Shown piece after piece: positions 9,262 through 19,349 of a DNA stretch of 64,000 nt. The stretch's first letter is position 1; each line of letters opens with the position of its first letter. The notes below the pieces were generated by a model. That model saw only the letters and a program-made list of their open reading frames with translations. It searched no databases and was not told the DNA's origin. The translations under genes and the position numbers were made by a program. Source of the stretch: JAAYJT01 sp037446395 (GTDB lineage Bacteria; Bacteroidota; Bacteroidia; Bacteroidales; JAAYJT01); assembly GCA_037446395.1 (NCBI GenBank), contig JBBIIP010000009.1:21506-85505 (forward strand), written 5' to 3'.

Positions 9262-10674
9262 TCAGAGCGTTGATTGCAACAGGTTTTGGGCGGTGCTGAC
9301 CTGAACAAACGATGGGCCTACTTTTTTTCCAAAATTCCCTGCCAGCACTACAACCAGGTCCTCGGTCTGAAGATTTTTTGAATTCAGCAATCCTTCGAGC
9401 ACAAATTTGGTAAATTGTTTTTTTGAAGTCTCGACCGTGATAAAATCCGGGTATACTCCAAAATTAATTGCCAGCTCTCTCATGACACCCTGATCATAGC
9501 ACTGGGCATAAATGGGACTTTTCCCACGGAAAGATGCCAGATAAACCGCAGTTTTTCCGGTGTCGGTATCGGTAATGATCGCTTTTGCGTTGAGGCTGGC
9601 GATTGCCCTGACGGCAGTTTTTGCCAAAAACCCGGATATTTCGTTGTTGTGGGGTTCAATATTCTGGCTTTCCATAAACTCACGGCTTTGTTCGGCTACA
9701 CGTGCTGTGCGAGCCATAATTTGCACGGCTTCGATCGGATAGGCTCCATAGGCGGTTTCACCGCTGAGCATCAAGGCATCAGTTCCACTGAATACTGCAT
9801 TGGCTATATCGGCGATTTCGGCACGGGTTGGCCTTGGATGTGTAATCATGGAGTGCAGCATCTGGGTGGCAACGATCACTGCTTTGCGCTGTTTGATGCA
9901 CTTTTCAATCAATTTACGCTGAATAACCGGGATGTTCTCGGCGGGTACCTCAATGGCAAGATCGCCCCGGGCAACCATAATTCCGTAAACATGCGGCAGT
10001 ATTTCATTTATGTTGTTTACTCCCTGCTGATTTTCGATTTTGGCGATGATTTTGATTTTGCTTGCATGCTGATCAAGAATTTTTTTTATGGCCATAACAT
10101 CTGCTTTGTTACGAACAAATGAGTGGGCGATAAAAGTTAGCTGGTTAGCTATGGCAAATTCGATGAACTCCTGGTCGCGGCCGCTTAATGAAGGCAGGTC
10201 AATGTGAACTCCGGGAACATTTACACTTTTTTTGTTTTTGATTACACCGGAGTTAAGCACTTCACAAACAAGATGTTCTGTGTTTCTATCAATGACTTTC
10301 AAAGCGATTTCGCCATCATCAATCATGAGCGTGTTCCCCGCATTCAGCACTTTGGCGATTTCAGGAAAGCTCACAAAAAGTTGGTCGCCCTGCGATTCTC
10401 CTTTGCCTCCATACAGCCTGATTGTACTTCCCTTTTCGACCTCGATGCTTTCACCCAAGGGCGAAGTCCTGATTTCCGGCCCCTTGGTGTCTATCATGAT
10501 CGCGATTTTGTCGCTTACAAGGCGGACATTTTTTATCAGTTGCAAAGCGCCTTCGGGTGATTGATGCGCTGTGTTTATCCTCACCACATTCATTCCGGCG
10601 TTGTGCAAATTGCGGATGAATTCGGGCTCGCAGTTCTTATCGGAAAGGGTTGCTACAATTTTTGTGAGTTTCAT
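9262..10674 (-). CDS. pyk: Pyruvate kinase
   Basis: 470 residues covering the complete enzyme. It makes pyruvate and ATP from phosphoenolpyruvate and ADP, the last step of glycolysis. Diagnostic segments are KIVATLSDKN at the N-terminus, VVRINTAH with R32 and N34, IDTKGPEIRT (61-70), MVARGDLAIEVP (the metal/PEP site), and the signature VATQMLHSMITHPRPTRAE followed by LMLSGETAYGAYP. The C-terminal regulatory domain (about 350-470) is present. The start MKLTKIV is the only sensible one. A TAGATTTG -7 element lies about 35 bases upstream. Transcribed alone. Confidence 0.97.
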   Translation of the reverse strand: MKLTKIVATLSDKNCEPEFIRNLHNAGMNVVRINTAHQSPEGALQLIKNVRLVSDKIAIMIDTKGPEIRTSPLGESIEVEKGSTIRLYGGKGESQGDQLFVSFPEIAKVLNAGNTLMIDDGEIALKVIDRNTEHLVCEVLNSGVIKNKKSVNVPGVHIDLPSLSGRDQEFIEFAIANQLTFIAHSFVRNKADVMAIKKILDQHASKIKIIAKIENQQGVNNINEILPHVYGIMVARGDLAIEVPAENIPVIQRKLIEKCIKQRKAVIVATQMLHSMITHPRPTRAEIADIANAVFSGTDALMLSGETAYGAYPIEAVQIMARTARVAEQSREFMESQNIEPHNNEISGFLAKTAVRAIASLNAKAIITDTDTGKTAVYLASFRGKSPIYAQCYDQGVMRELAINFGVYPDFITVETSKKQFTKFVLEGLLNSKNLQTEDLVVVLAGNFGKKVGPSFVQVSTAQNLLQSTL

Positions 10675-10706
10675 GTTTTCTGTTTAGGCGTGAAAAAAAA
10701 CCGAAG

Positions 10707-10714
10707 CAAATCTA
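10707..10714 (-). promoter_or_regulatory. Putative -7 promoter element for pyk
   Basis: CAAATCTA on the plus strand reads TAGATTTG on the minus strand, matching TAnnTTTG, 33 bases before the pyk start codon. Confidence 0.4.
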
Positions 10715-11315
10715 ATTTATTTTGAAGAAATGTCCCGGTTTAAAATGCAATGAAACGAATATGGTAGATTCAACCAACAAATGGTCCATTTTAAGGTTCC
10801 TTCATACAGTTTTGCGTCTAAAAATTCAAATTCAATTGAATCTAATTCTACAAAAAGGATTTATAAACAAACTTTATGTAGCGTGCGAAACATTTCGTTG
10901 TCAGGGAAAATCAATATTTAGTTACGCTTTCGATTGACAAGAAAACCAGATGAATTCACTTCGGTCCCTGCAAAATAGCACCAAAAAATTTGCATTCAGA
11001 TAATTTGTTAGCCATCGTGAAGATGTTCGCCTCAATCCTTCCATTTCAAGATATTGCACTACAGCTACACATCAATCACTTATGTGAGCATGGTTTTGGG
11101 AAATTTGTTTGCCATAATTGTTTAGATTTGCTGTCAGGATTCTGTTTAATCACAATTCTATTGTGAATGAACTTCATGCTGGTTTGTACTGAATTTTTCC
11201 AGGTGCTTTTCAGCCCCATTCCAAAAACACTTGAGAATGAGATAGATAAATTTTCAACATTTCAAATTAGACAATACTTCATTTCAATTTTTTATTCAAC
11301 ATCAAAATCGAGGGC
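10715..11315. other. Intergenic region between pyk and the ADP-forming acyl-CoA synthetase gene
   Basis: About 600 AT-rich bases between divergent genes. I find no convincing gene. A 71-codon plus-strand frame at 10722-10937 has a low-complexity product and no family resemblance. One exact -7 match, TAGATTTG at 11123-11130, points toward the synthetase gene but would leave a leader of about 185 bases. No clear terminator or conserved RNA structure was recognised. Confidence 0.5.
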
Positions 11316-13379
11316 ATGATAACAAAAGAACTAATAAACCCGAAAAGCATTGTCGTTGTTGGCGGATCGAATGACATCAGCAAACCGGGCGGAAAAGTGT
11401 TGAAAAACATTATCCAGGGTGGTTTTCAAGGAAATCTATTTGTTGTAAACCCCAAAGAAACCATTGTTCAGGGCATTGAGTGTTATTCTGAAATTTTGAA
11501 CTTACCTTGTGTTGATTTGGCCATTCTCGCCATTGCTGCACGTCATTGTCCGCAGGCTGTCGAAATACTTGCATATCAAAAGAAAACACGGGGATTCATT
11601 ATTCTTTCGGCTGGGTTTAGTGAGGAAAGTCTTGAAGGATCAAGGCTTGAGAGACAAATCGTGGAAATCGTAAACAGTATCGGAGGCGGATTGATTGGCC
11701 CGAATTGTATTGGAATTTTAACACCGGCACATCATAGTGTTTTCACTTTACCAATACCTAAACTTGAATCAACCGGCATAGACTTTATCTCGGGTTCAGG
11801 TGCAACGGCTTGCTTTATCCTGGAAGCAGCCATTCCGAAAGGATTGGTTTTTTCGAACGTTTTTTCGGTCGGTAATAGCGCCCAGAATGGTGTTGAAGAA
11901 GTGCTCGAATACCTGGATGAATCGTTTGATGCCATAAACGGCAGCCGAATTAAATTGCTTTATATCGAAAACATCAGCCAACCCCAAAAACTCCTTAAGC
12001 ATGCGCAAAGCCTCATAGAAAAAGGGTGCCGCATTGCAGCCATCAAAGCAGGTGTTTCAGAAGCAGGAAGCCGCGCTGCCTCATCGCACACGGGAGCTTT
12101 GGCCACTCCCGACTTTGCAGTGGATACCCTTTTTCGAAAAGCAGGGATTGTGCGGTGTTATGGCAGGGAAGAATTGATCGCTGTTGCCTCGGTATTCGCA
12201 CACAAACCCATGGCAGGAAACAACATTGCCATCATCACTCATGCCGGCGGGCCTGCCGTGATGCTCACCGATGCACTTAGCCAAGGTGGCCTGCAAGTGC
12301 CTCCCATTGGGAATGAAGCCGCCAATGAATTGTTGCAGCAGCTTTATCCGGGGTCATCGGCTGCAAATCCGATTGATTTCCTTGCCACCGGCACTGCTGC
12401 GCAATTGGGAGCCATTATGGACTTTATTGATAAGAGGCTCGATGTAATTGATGCGATGGTGGTGATTTTCGGAACGCCTGGTTTAACAAAGATTTTTGAT
12501 GTTTATGAGGTGCTCCATCAAAAGATGCTAAGCTGCCGCAAACCCGTTTTCCCAGTGCTTCCGTCAACTCTCACGGCATCTGAAGAAGTGCAGGACTTCA
12601 TATCAAAAGGCCATGTTTATTTTTCGGATGAGGTGGTTTTAGGAATGGCTCTCGCAAGCGTATATTCCACCCGAGCACCAGTTTTGCAGAACACTGAATT
12701 TAATAATGCTAACATCCGATCAATTCAGGAAATTGTCCGGAATGCACCGAATGGATACCTTCCTCCAATAGCAGTGCAGGCTTTGCTGGATGCAGCTGGT
12801 ATCCCCAGGGCAAAAGAAATTGTTGTGAGCCAAAGCCAGGAAGCCATAGCTGCAGCCGAAGATATCGGGTTTCCGTTGGCCATGAAAGCAGTGGGGCCAT
12901 TGCATAAATCCGAAAAGGGTGGAGTTATTCTGAATGTGAATGATTTGCCTTCGGTAGAAAGAGTTTTTTCGCAATTGATGCAAATCGAAGAAGCTACGGC
13001 GGTTTTGCTCCAACCCATGCTCAGTGGGCAGGAGTTATTTGCCGGAGTAAAATACGAACCTGGCTATGGCCACATGGTTGTTTGCGGACTGGGGGGAATA
13101 TTTATCGAAGTATTACGCGATTTCAGTGCAACGATGGTTCCTGTAAGCAAACAAGAAGCAATTGAAATGATTAAGTCTTTGAAAGGCTATAAACTTTTTA
13201 AAGGAGTTCGAGGTAAGCCAGGCATCAATGAAGACATTTTTGCCGACATCATTGTTCGCCTTTCAGCCTTTGTGGAAGCAGCTCCCCAAATTGCTGAACT
13301 TGATCTTAATCCTCTACTTGGCCTTTCTGACAGGGTAGTTGCAGTGGATGCCCGAATCCATATCCAGAAGCATTCCTGA
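11316..13379 (+). CDS. Acetate/acyl-CoA ligase (ADP-forming), fused alpha-beta form
   Basis: 687 residues. Residues 1-130 form a CoA-binding Rossmann domain (SIVVVGGSNDISKPGGKV), 150-455 the succinyl-CoA-synthetase-like part, and about 470-687 the ATP-grasp beta domain. The two phosphohistidine sites of ADP-forming acyl-CoA synthetases are visible: H258 in ASSHTGALA and H530 in GPLHKSEKGGV. The enzyme converts an acyl-CoA plus ADP and phosphate to the acid, CoA and ATP, so it conserves energy during fermentation of pyruvate or amino-acid-derived 2-oxo acids. It lies 132 bases upstream of the 2-oxoacid dehydrogenase E1 gene, whose product would supply its acyl-CoA. Acetyl- versus branched-acyl specificity is not decided. 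Confidence 0.92.
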   Translation: MITKELINPKSIVVVGGSNDISKPGGKVLKNIIQGGFQGNLFVVNPKETIVQGIECYSEILNLPCVDLAILAIAARHCPQAVEILAYQKKTRGFIILSAGFSEESLEGSRLERQIVEIVNSIGGGLIGPNCIGILTPAHHSVFTLPIPKLESTGIDFISGSGATACFILEAAIPKGLVFSNVFSVGNSAQNGVEEVLEYLDESFDAINGSRIKLLYIENISQPQKLLKHAQSLIEKGCRIAAIKAGVSEAGSRAASSHTGALATPDFAVDTLFRKAGIVRCYGREELIAVASVFAHKPMAGNNIAIITHAGGPAVMLTDALSQGGLQVPPIGNEAANELLQQLYPGSSAANPIDFLATGTAAQLGAIMDFIDKRLDVIDAMVVIFGTPGLTKIFDVYEVLHQKMLSCRKPVFPVLPSTLTASEEVQDFISKGHVYFSDEVVLGMALASVYSTRAPVLQNTEFNNANIRSIQEIVRNAPNGYLPPIAVQALLDAAGIPRAKEIVVSQSQEAIAAAEDIGFPLAMKAVGPLHKSEKGGVILNVNDLPSVERVFSQLMQIEEATAVLLQPMLSGQELFAGVKYEPGYGHMVVCGLGGIFIEVLRDFSATMVPVSKQEAIEMIKSLKGYKLFKGVRGKPGINEDIFADIIVRLSAFVEAAPQIAELDLNPLLGLSDRVVAVDARIHIQKHS

Positions 13380-13511
13380 CAAGAATGCACAGAATCAATG
13401 GACACCATTGTTTGTGATTACTTCGCTGAGGCCAACCTTAAACTTAACTTAATGTAAATTGTTAGAGTATAAATTAATTAGGCTGATTATTTAGAAATTC
13501 GAGTACAATCC

Positions 13512-15938
13512 ATGTCTGTCCAGGAAGCAACTTTTAAGGAATTTCATTTCTTACCCAATCCGGAAGGAATTCTGAACGACTATCGAATTGGCTGGGAAAG
13601 TCGTCATGCAAGCCTGCTCGGACGCAAGGAGGTGTTGAATGGGAAGGCTAAATTCGGAATATTTGGCGATGGCAAAGAGGTTCCGCAGTTGGCCATGGCC
13701 CGTGCATTCATGAATGGCGACTGGCGATCGGGCTATTACAGGGATCAAACATTTATGCTCGCAACCAACATGACAACCCTCGAAGAGTTTTTTTCGCAAC
13801 TCTACGGAGATACAGATCATGAATTTAATCCGGGAAGTGCAGGCCGGATGATGAACAATCATTTCGTAACCCAATCGCTTGACGAACAGGGCAACTGGAA
13901 AAACCTACTGCTGCAAAAAAACACCAGTGCCGACATCTCACCCACAGCCGGCCAAATGCCCCGATTGCTTGGCCTGGCGCTGGCCTCAAAACTATATCGA
14001 GAAAACGAAAACCTAAAGAATAACAAATTTTTTAGCAATTACGGCAATGAGGTTGTTTTTGGCACAATCGGCGATGCGAGCACTAGCGAAGGGCATTTTT
14101 TTGAAACCATCAACGCCATTGGAGTTTTGAAAGTGCCGGCCATAATCTCCGTTTGGGATGATGGGTGGGGGATTTCAGTACCCAGAGAATATCAAACTGC
14201 AAAGGGGAGTATTTCTGAAATACTTCGCGGATTTGAACTTGATAGCAATGGCAATGGGTTCAAAATCTATCGGGTAGAAGGCTGGAACTATCCAGGGTTG
14301 GTGAAGGCCTATTATGAAGCCGCCTCCCTGGCACGCCAGCATCACATTCCATCGCTCATCCATGTTAGAGAACTCACTCAGCCACAAGGCCACAGCACTT
14401 CCGGTTCGCACGAACGCTATAAAAGTGCACCAGAACTTGAATGGGAAAAGCAGCATGATTGCCTTAAGAAAATGCGGGAATGGATCCTTGAAGAACACCT
14501 TGCGATCCCATCAGTGCTTGATCAAATTGAAGCAGAGAGTCTTGAGCGCGTGAAAGAAGCCAGGAAAAAAGCCTGGGACAATTATATGCTGCCGCAAATA
14601 AAAATGCGGGATGATTTCATAAACCTGGTTGACATCACCACATGCAACTGCGCCAAAACAGCCAAGATTGAAAGCATCAAGAAAGACCTCGCAAAAGTAG
14701 CCGAACCCATGCGAAAAGACATTTTTTCTTCTGCCAGAAAAATTCTTCGGCTTATCTGCGATTCGTGCAGCAATCCTGCAAACAGCCTAAGAAAAAATGT
14801 AACAGAATGGTTAGACAAAGGAATGGCCGACAGCCGCCACCGCTACAACTCCCACCTCCACAGCCAATCGGCCTATTCGGCACTGAAGATCAGCAGAGTG
14901 GAGGCCATCTATTCCGAAAAATCGCCCATGGTGCCCGGAAGAGAAATCCTGCAAAGCAACTTTGATCATCTTATGTCTAAGTTTCCGGAGTTGGTAATCT
15001 TTGGCGAGGACGTTGGCAAGATTGGCGGAGTAAATCAGACCTATGAAGGCCTACAGCAAAAATTCAGTATTCACAGGATTTTCGATACCGGTATTCGCGA
15101 AGCCACCATCATCGGGCAGGGCATTGGACTTGCCATGCGCGGTTTCCGGCCTATCGCAGAAATTCAATATTTCGACTACCTGCTTTATGGCCTTCAGGTA
15201 GTCAGCGACGATTTGGCCACACTTCAATATCGTTCGGCAGGAAGGCAGAAAGCACCCATGATCATTACAACCCGTGGTCATCGCCTCGAGGGGATATGGC
15301 ATGCCGGATCTCCGCTGAGCATGGTTATCAATAGCGTAAGAGGAGTTTATGTGCTGGTTCCCAGAAATATGACACAAGCAGCCGGTTTCTACAATACCAT
15401 GATGGCATCAGACGAACCTGCAATTATCATCGAACCATTAAATGGCTATCGCTTGCGTGAAAAAAAACCCGACAACCTGCATGACTATCGTGTAGCACTG
15501 GGCGTTACAGAAACGCTGGCTAGCGGCGAAGACATCACCTTGGTAACTTATGGCTCCTGTGTTCGAATTGCACAGGATGCATGTGAACAACTTCAAAACT
15601 TTGGTATTGGCATTGATCTGATAGATGTTCAATCGCTTCTGCCATTTGATCTTGAGCATAACATCGTACGCTCACTCAAAAAAACAAATAAAATCGTTTT
15701 TTTTGATGAGGATGTACCTGGTGGGGCTACCGCCTATATGATGCAAAAAGTGCTTGAAGAACAGGGTGGATTAAAATATCTCGACGCGGAGCCTGTGACT
15801 GTTACAGCACAGTCGCACCGGGCAGCTTACAGCACCGATGGTGATTATTTCTCAAACCCGAATTCCGAAGATGTTTTCGATGCTGTGTATAATCTAATGC
15901 ACAATTACAATCCCGAAAAGTATCCAAAGATATTCTGA
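13512..15938 (+). CDS. 2-oxoacid dehydrogenase E1, alpha and beta subunits fused
   Basis: 808 residues. The alpha half (1 to about 400) has the thiamine-diphosphate site as GDAST at 187-191 followed by DDGWGIS at 216-222. The beta half (from about 475) contains FGEDVGKIGG, AEIQYFDYLL and the transketolase C-terminal domain ending near PEKYPKIF. E1 decarboxylates a 2-oxo acid and passes the acyl group to the lipoyl arm of E2; the E2 gene is at 19350. The fused alpha/beta arrangement is common in Bacteroidota and usually annotated as branched-chain or pyruvate dehydrogenase E1; sequence alone does not fix the substrate. No E3 gene is in the window. Confidence 0.9.
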   Translation: MSVQEATFKEFHFLPNPEGILNDYRIGWESRHASLLGRKEVLNGKAKFGIFGDGKEVPQLAMARAFMNGDWRSGYYRDQTFMLATNMTTLEEFFSQLYGDTDHEFNPGSAGRMMNNHFVTQSLDEQGNWKNLLLQKNTSADISPTAGQMPRLLGLALASKLYRENENLKNNKFFSNYGNEVVFGTIGDASTSEGHFFETINAIGVLKVPAIISVWDDGWGISVPREYQTAKGSISEILRGFELDSNGNGFKIYRVEGWNYPGLVKAYYEAASLARQHHIPSLIHVRELTQPQGHSTSGSHERYKSAPELEWEKQHDCLKKMREWILEEHLAIPSVLDQIEAESLERVKEARKKAWDNYMLPQIKMRDDFINLVDITTCNCAKTAKIESIKKDLAKVAEPMRKDIFSSARKILRLICDSCSNPANSLRKNVTEWLDKGMADSRHRYNSHLHSQSAYSALKISRVEAIYSEKSPMVPGREILQSNFDHLMSKFPELVIFGEDVGKIGGVNQTYEGLQQKFSIHRIFDTGIREATIIGQGIGLAMRGFRPIAEIQYFDYLLYGLQVVSDDLATLQYRSAGRQKAPMIITTRGHRLEGIWHAGSPLSMVINSVRGVYVLVPRNMTQAAGFYNTMMASDEPAIIIEPLNGYRLREKKPDNLHDYRVALGVTETLASGEDITLVTYGSCVRIAQDACEQLQNFGIGIDLIDVQSLLPFDLEHNIVRSLKKTNKIVFFDEDVPGGATAYMMQKVLEEQGGLKYLDAEPVTVTAQSHRAAYSTDGDYFSNPNSEDVFDAVYNLMHNYNPEKYPKIF

Positions 15939-15944
15939 TTTTTA

Positions 15945-15952
15945 TATTTTTG
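15945..15952 (+). promoter_or_regulatory. Putative -7 promoter element ahead of the TPR protein gene
   Basis: TATTTTTG matches TAnnTTTG exactly and lies just after the E1 stop codon. It implies a leader of about 150 bases before the ATG at 16112; that leader shows no clear structured RNA. Confidence 0.35.
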
Positions 15953-16111
15953 CCGTCCTGAAAGTTTTGCACAAAAATTGTAAGACGAGTAATCATTAAA
16001 AACCAAAATAATCAACACCTAACATAAATCTTGATATTTCCAACGCTCGAATTTCATTCCTTAAGCCTGAACCTATAACCATTAACTTTTAAAATCAAAA
16101 CCTTCAAAAAA

Positions 16112-17083
16112 ATGAAACGATCAAAATTTTTTGTTTTCATTCTTGCCATAGCATTTCTATCAATTGGTTTGTCACTCAATGCACAAACCATGGATCAGGT
16201 GGTCGAAAAATATAACACGGCTGTGCAGCTGATTAATACTGATGCAGCCGGGGCTTTAAAGAATTTTGAAGAGGTTATTAAATTAGCTCCTGTGGTTGGC
16301 GATGAAGCAGAACAACTTAAAGTGATGTCGGAGAGTCAGATCCCTGGTTTATACTTCAAGCTCGCTGGCGATTTCTTCAAAGAAAAAAAGAATGACCAAG
16401 CCATTGATTTTTTCGGCAAGAGCATAGCTGCCGGGGAACAATATAACGATGCGGCCACGGTTGCAAGAGCCAAAGACATATTAGGCAAAATATATTTTTC
16501 TCAAGGCAATACACATTACCGTGCCAGTGAAAACGACAAAGCCATCAAAGCACTAAACCAGTCATTATCCTTTGAGCCCAACAACGCAAAGGCATATCTG
16601 CTTCTGGGACTTACCTATCGCAAGACAGAAGATCTGGGCAATATGACCACCAGCATGGATCAAGCCATTGCCCAGGCAAGAAAAAGCAATGATGAGCAAA
16701 CCATAGCCACCTGCGAAAAGAGCATGCGCGACTACCTGGCAGTTAGGGCGAACCGTCTTCTGCAGGGAAATAAAAACAACGATGCAATTGAGATGCTCGA
16801 GAATGCAATCAAATATGGTGATGACGCTCAAACCTACTATTTATTGACACTTGCACAAAACAAGCTCAAACAATACGATAAAGCACTCGAGTCTGCCCAG
16901 AAAGCACTTGCACTCGAAGATGACACCCCGACAGAAAAAGCAAAAATATGGCTTGAGATTGGCAATGCCCATAGGGATAAGGGAAATACAAACGAGGCTT
17001 GCGATGCATATCGCAATGCGGCCGTTGGAAACTATGCCGAACAAGCCAATTATCAAAGACAGCATGTACTCAAGTGTAAATAA
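16112..17083 (+). CDS. Secreted or periplasmic tetratricopeptide-repeat (TPR) protein
   Basis: 323 residues. Residues 1-25 are a signal peptide ending near SLNAQ. The rest is helical TPR-type sequence: at least four 34-residue-like units can be seen, for example KAIKALNQSLSFEPNNAKAY and KALESAQKALALEDDTPTEK. TPR proteins mediate protein-protein contacts; no catalytic motif is present. It lies between the E1 gene and the glycosyltransferase gene without an obvious functional link to either, and has its own candidate promoter. A four-base-spaced purine-rich segment before the ATG is followed by a run of A residues, typical of this phylum's weak ribosome binding sites. Confidence 0.85.
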   Translation: MKRSKFFVFILAIAFLSIGLSLNAQTMDQVVEKYNTAVQLINTDAAGALKNFEEVIKLAPVVGDEAEQLKVMSESQIPGLYFKLAGDFFKEKKNDQAIDFFGKSIAAGEQYNDAATVARAKDILGKIYFSQGNTHYRASENDKAIKALNQSLSFEPNNAKAYLLLGLTYRKTEDLGNMTTSMDQAIAQARKSNDEQTIATCEKSMRDYLAVRANRLLQGNKNNDAIEMLENAIKYGDDAQTYYLLTLAQNKLKQYDKALESAQKALALEDDTPTEKAKIWLEIGNAHRDKGNTNEACDAYRNAAVGNYAEQANYQRQHVLKCK

Positions 17084-17233
17084 TGATTCCTGCTTTCATT
17101 ACCAAAGGCATTTCAAAACATTTCTTGGCTTATTACTTCCTCAATAAAATAGCTTAATTCCGGAACAACAATTTTGGGGATAACTCATTGTGGGAACTAT
17201 TGGGTTCTGCGTTTCAAGCCCAACATTACATTC

Positions 17234-17263
17234 TTGTTCCCATCGTATTTACTTGTATTTTTG
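17234..17263 (+). promoter_or_regulatory. Putative promoter for the GT2 fusion gene (TTG, 19 bases, TATTTTTG)
   Basis: TTG at 17234-17236, a spacer of 19 bases, then TATTTTTG at 17256-17263. Spacing and both boxes fit the Bacteroidota -33/-7 pattern; the ATG follows 25 bases later at 17288. Confidence 0.5.
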
Positions 17264-17287
17264 TGAGCAAATCACACACCGCTTTTC

Positions 17288-19252
17288 ATGAAGTTATCAG
17301 TTGTTATTGTTAACTACAACGTAAAGTACTTTCTTGAGCAATGCCTTCATTCGGTTCGAAGGGCCACACAGGGAATCGAGGCAGAAGTGTTTGTAGTTGA
17401 CAATAATTCGGTGGATGGTTCCGTGAGAATGCTCTCGGAGAAATTTCCTGAAATCAAATTGATTGTCAATTCCGAGAACAAAGGTTTTTCTAAGGCCAAT
17501 AACCAAGCCCTGGTCCTGGCCAAAGGCGAGTTTGTTTTGTTGCTAAATCCGGATACGGTTGTCGAAGACGATACTTTTTCCAAAATAATAAACTTCATGC
17601 ACTCCCACCCTGAAGCCGGGGGCCTGGGGGTGAAAATGGTTGACGGTAAGGGCCGTTTTCTTCCGGAATCCAAGCGCGGGCTCCCCACCCCTTCAGTGGC
17701 TTTTTACAAGATATTCGGCCTTTCGAGAATCTTCCCTAAATCGAGGCTTTTCGGACAGTATCACCTGACTTTTCTCGATAAGAACCAAACCCATGAGGTT
17801 GAAATTTTATCTGGTGCTTTTATGCTCCTGCGCCGCAATGCACTCGAAAAAACAGGGCTGCTCGACGAAACTTATTTTATGTATGGCGAAGATATAGATC
17901 TTTCGTACCGATTAATACAGGCAGGATATAAAAACTATTACTTCCCCGAAGCCCGGATCATACACTACAAAGGCGAAAGCACCAAAAAAAGCAGCATAAA
18001 CTATTTGCTGACGTTTTATTACGCGATGATCATTTTTGCGCGCAAGCATTTTACAAAGAAAAGCGCAAATTTATTGTCGTTCTTAATTCATATTGCCATA
18101 TGGCTACGGGCAGGCGTTTCTATTGCATGGCAGTTTATGCGCAAAGCTTTTTTGCCGCTTGCCGACGCAACACTGCTCTACGCAGGTATTTTATTAATAA
18201 AAAATTATTGGGAGGAAAATTTTATTTACCTCTACGGAGGGCAATACCCTAAAGCGTTTATGGCGGTTGCTGTGCCAATCTATATTCTTATATGGCTTCT
18301 GGCGACATATTTTAGTGGTGGATACGATAAACCTGTGCGGTTGATAAAGATCTTGCAAGGCCTGTTTTTTGGCACCGTAACAATACTTGTGTTCTATGCC
18401 CTGCTCAGCGAGGCATACCGCTTTTCTCGCGCCCTTATCATCCTCGGAGCCGTTTGGGGTTTGGTGGCCATGGTCGGGCTGAGGCTATTGCTGCATCTTA
18501 CTAAAGCAAGAGAATTCAGGCTGGGTTCGACCGAAAACAAGCGCTATCTCGTGGTCGGCGATTTGGCGGAAGCCAGCAGGGTTGCAGACTTGATGCGCAA
18601 AACAGAGCTCAACCCGAGTTTTATCGGACTTATCAGCACCGGCGATAAATCTGCAAACGGCGATGGCTATATCGGAAGCCTGAGCCAGATTTATGATATT
18701 ATCCCTATCTACGAAATTAACGAAGTGATTTTTTGTGCAAAAGACCTGCCGGCCCGCCAAATTATTGATTTGATGTCGGATTTGAGTGCTCAGCAGCTCG
18801 ACTTTAAAATTGCTCCTCCCGAAAGCCTTTCAATCATTGGAAGCAACAGCATAAGTACTTCAGGCGATTTATATATGGTCGAGCTCAATTCGATTGCCAA
18901 AACCAACAACCGCCGAAACAAACGCCTGGTTGATGTCATCGCCTCGATGCTGCTTATATTGATATTTCCGCTTGCAATCTTCGTTGTTAGAAAACCTTTG
19001 GGCTTTATCAAAAACACACTTGCAGTTTTGTTTGGGTTTAATTCATGGGTAGGTTATTGCCCGGCTCCCGAAGATGAGGCGCTGAAACTTCCGGCCATAA
19101 AGCAAGGCGTGCTTAACCCCACAGATATAATTCCCAAGCATTTGCTGAGTAAAGACGACATTTTCAGGCTCAATATCCTTTATGCCCGAAATTATGAAAT
19201 TGGAAACGATGTAAGAATTATTGTCAAAGGATTTCGTGAAAGCGGCCGGTGA
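17288..19252 (+). CDS. GT2 glycosyltransferase fused to a truncated polyprenyl-phosphate sugar-phosphotransferase-like region
   Basis: 654 residues. Residues 1-250 are a family 2 glycosyltransferase of the rhamnosyltransferase (WbbL) kind: VVIVNYNVKYFLEQCL, LLNPDTVVEDD, and YFMYGEDIDLSYR. About 265-400 contains several hydrophobic helices. About 415-540 looks like the Rossmann-like domain found before bacterial sugar transferases (KRYLVVGDLAEASRVADLM). At about 550 RRNKRLVDVIASMLLILIFPL mimics the membrane helix that opens the sugar-phosphotransferase catalytic domain, but the catalytic part that should follow is missing and only about 75 residues remain. It is probably a membrane-bound enzyme for surface polysaccharide; the second half may be structural. 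Confidence 0.82.
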   Translation: MKLSVVIVNYNVKYFLEQCLHSVRRATQGIEAEVFVVDNNSVDGSVRMLSEKFPEIKLIVNSENKGFSKANNQALVLAKGEFVLLLNPDTVVEDDTFSKIINFMHSHPEAGGLGVKMVDGKGRFLPESKRGLPTPSVAFYKIFGLSRIFPKSRLFGQYHLTFLDKNQTHEVEILSGAFMLLRRNALEKTGLLDETYFMYGEDIDLSYRLIQAGYKNYYFPEARIIHYKGESTKKSSINYLLTFYYAMIIFARKHFTKKSANLLSFLIHIAIWLRAGVSIAWQFMRKAFLPLADATLLYAGILLIKNYWEENFIYLYGGQYPKAFMAVAVPIYILIWLLATYFSGGYDKPVRLIKILQGLFFGTVTILVFYALLSEAYRFSRALIILGAVWGLVAMVGLRLLLHLTKAREFRLGSTENKRYLVVGDLAEASRVADLMRKTELNPSFIGLISTGDKSANGDGYIGSLSQIYDIIPIYEINEVIFCAKDLPARQIIDLMSDLSAQQLDFKIAPPESLSIIGSNSISTSGDLYMVELNSIAKTNNRRNKRLVDVIASMLLILIFPLAIFVVRKPLGFIKNTLAVLFGFNSWVGYCPAPEDEALKLPAIKQGVLNPTDIIPKHLLSKDDIFRLNILYARNYEIGNDVRIIVKGFRESGR

Positions 19253-19349
19253 CGGTATCTGGCAATCATGTTACTGGGGAGGCATAGATAAACATTTATG
19301 CTCATTCTTTGTTAGATATTAAAATCTCCTGATCTAAAGAACCCTGCAT

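Noticed and set aside
10722..10937. 71-codon plus-strand frame upstream of the ADP-forming ligase gene
   Set aside because: Low-complexity product in AT-rich intergenic DNA, no recognisable domain, no promoter or terminator around it.
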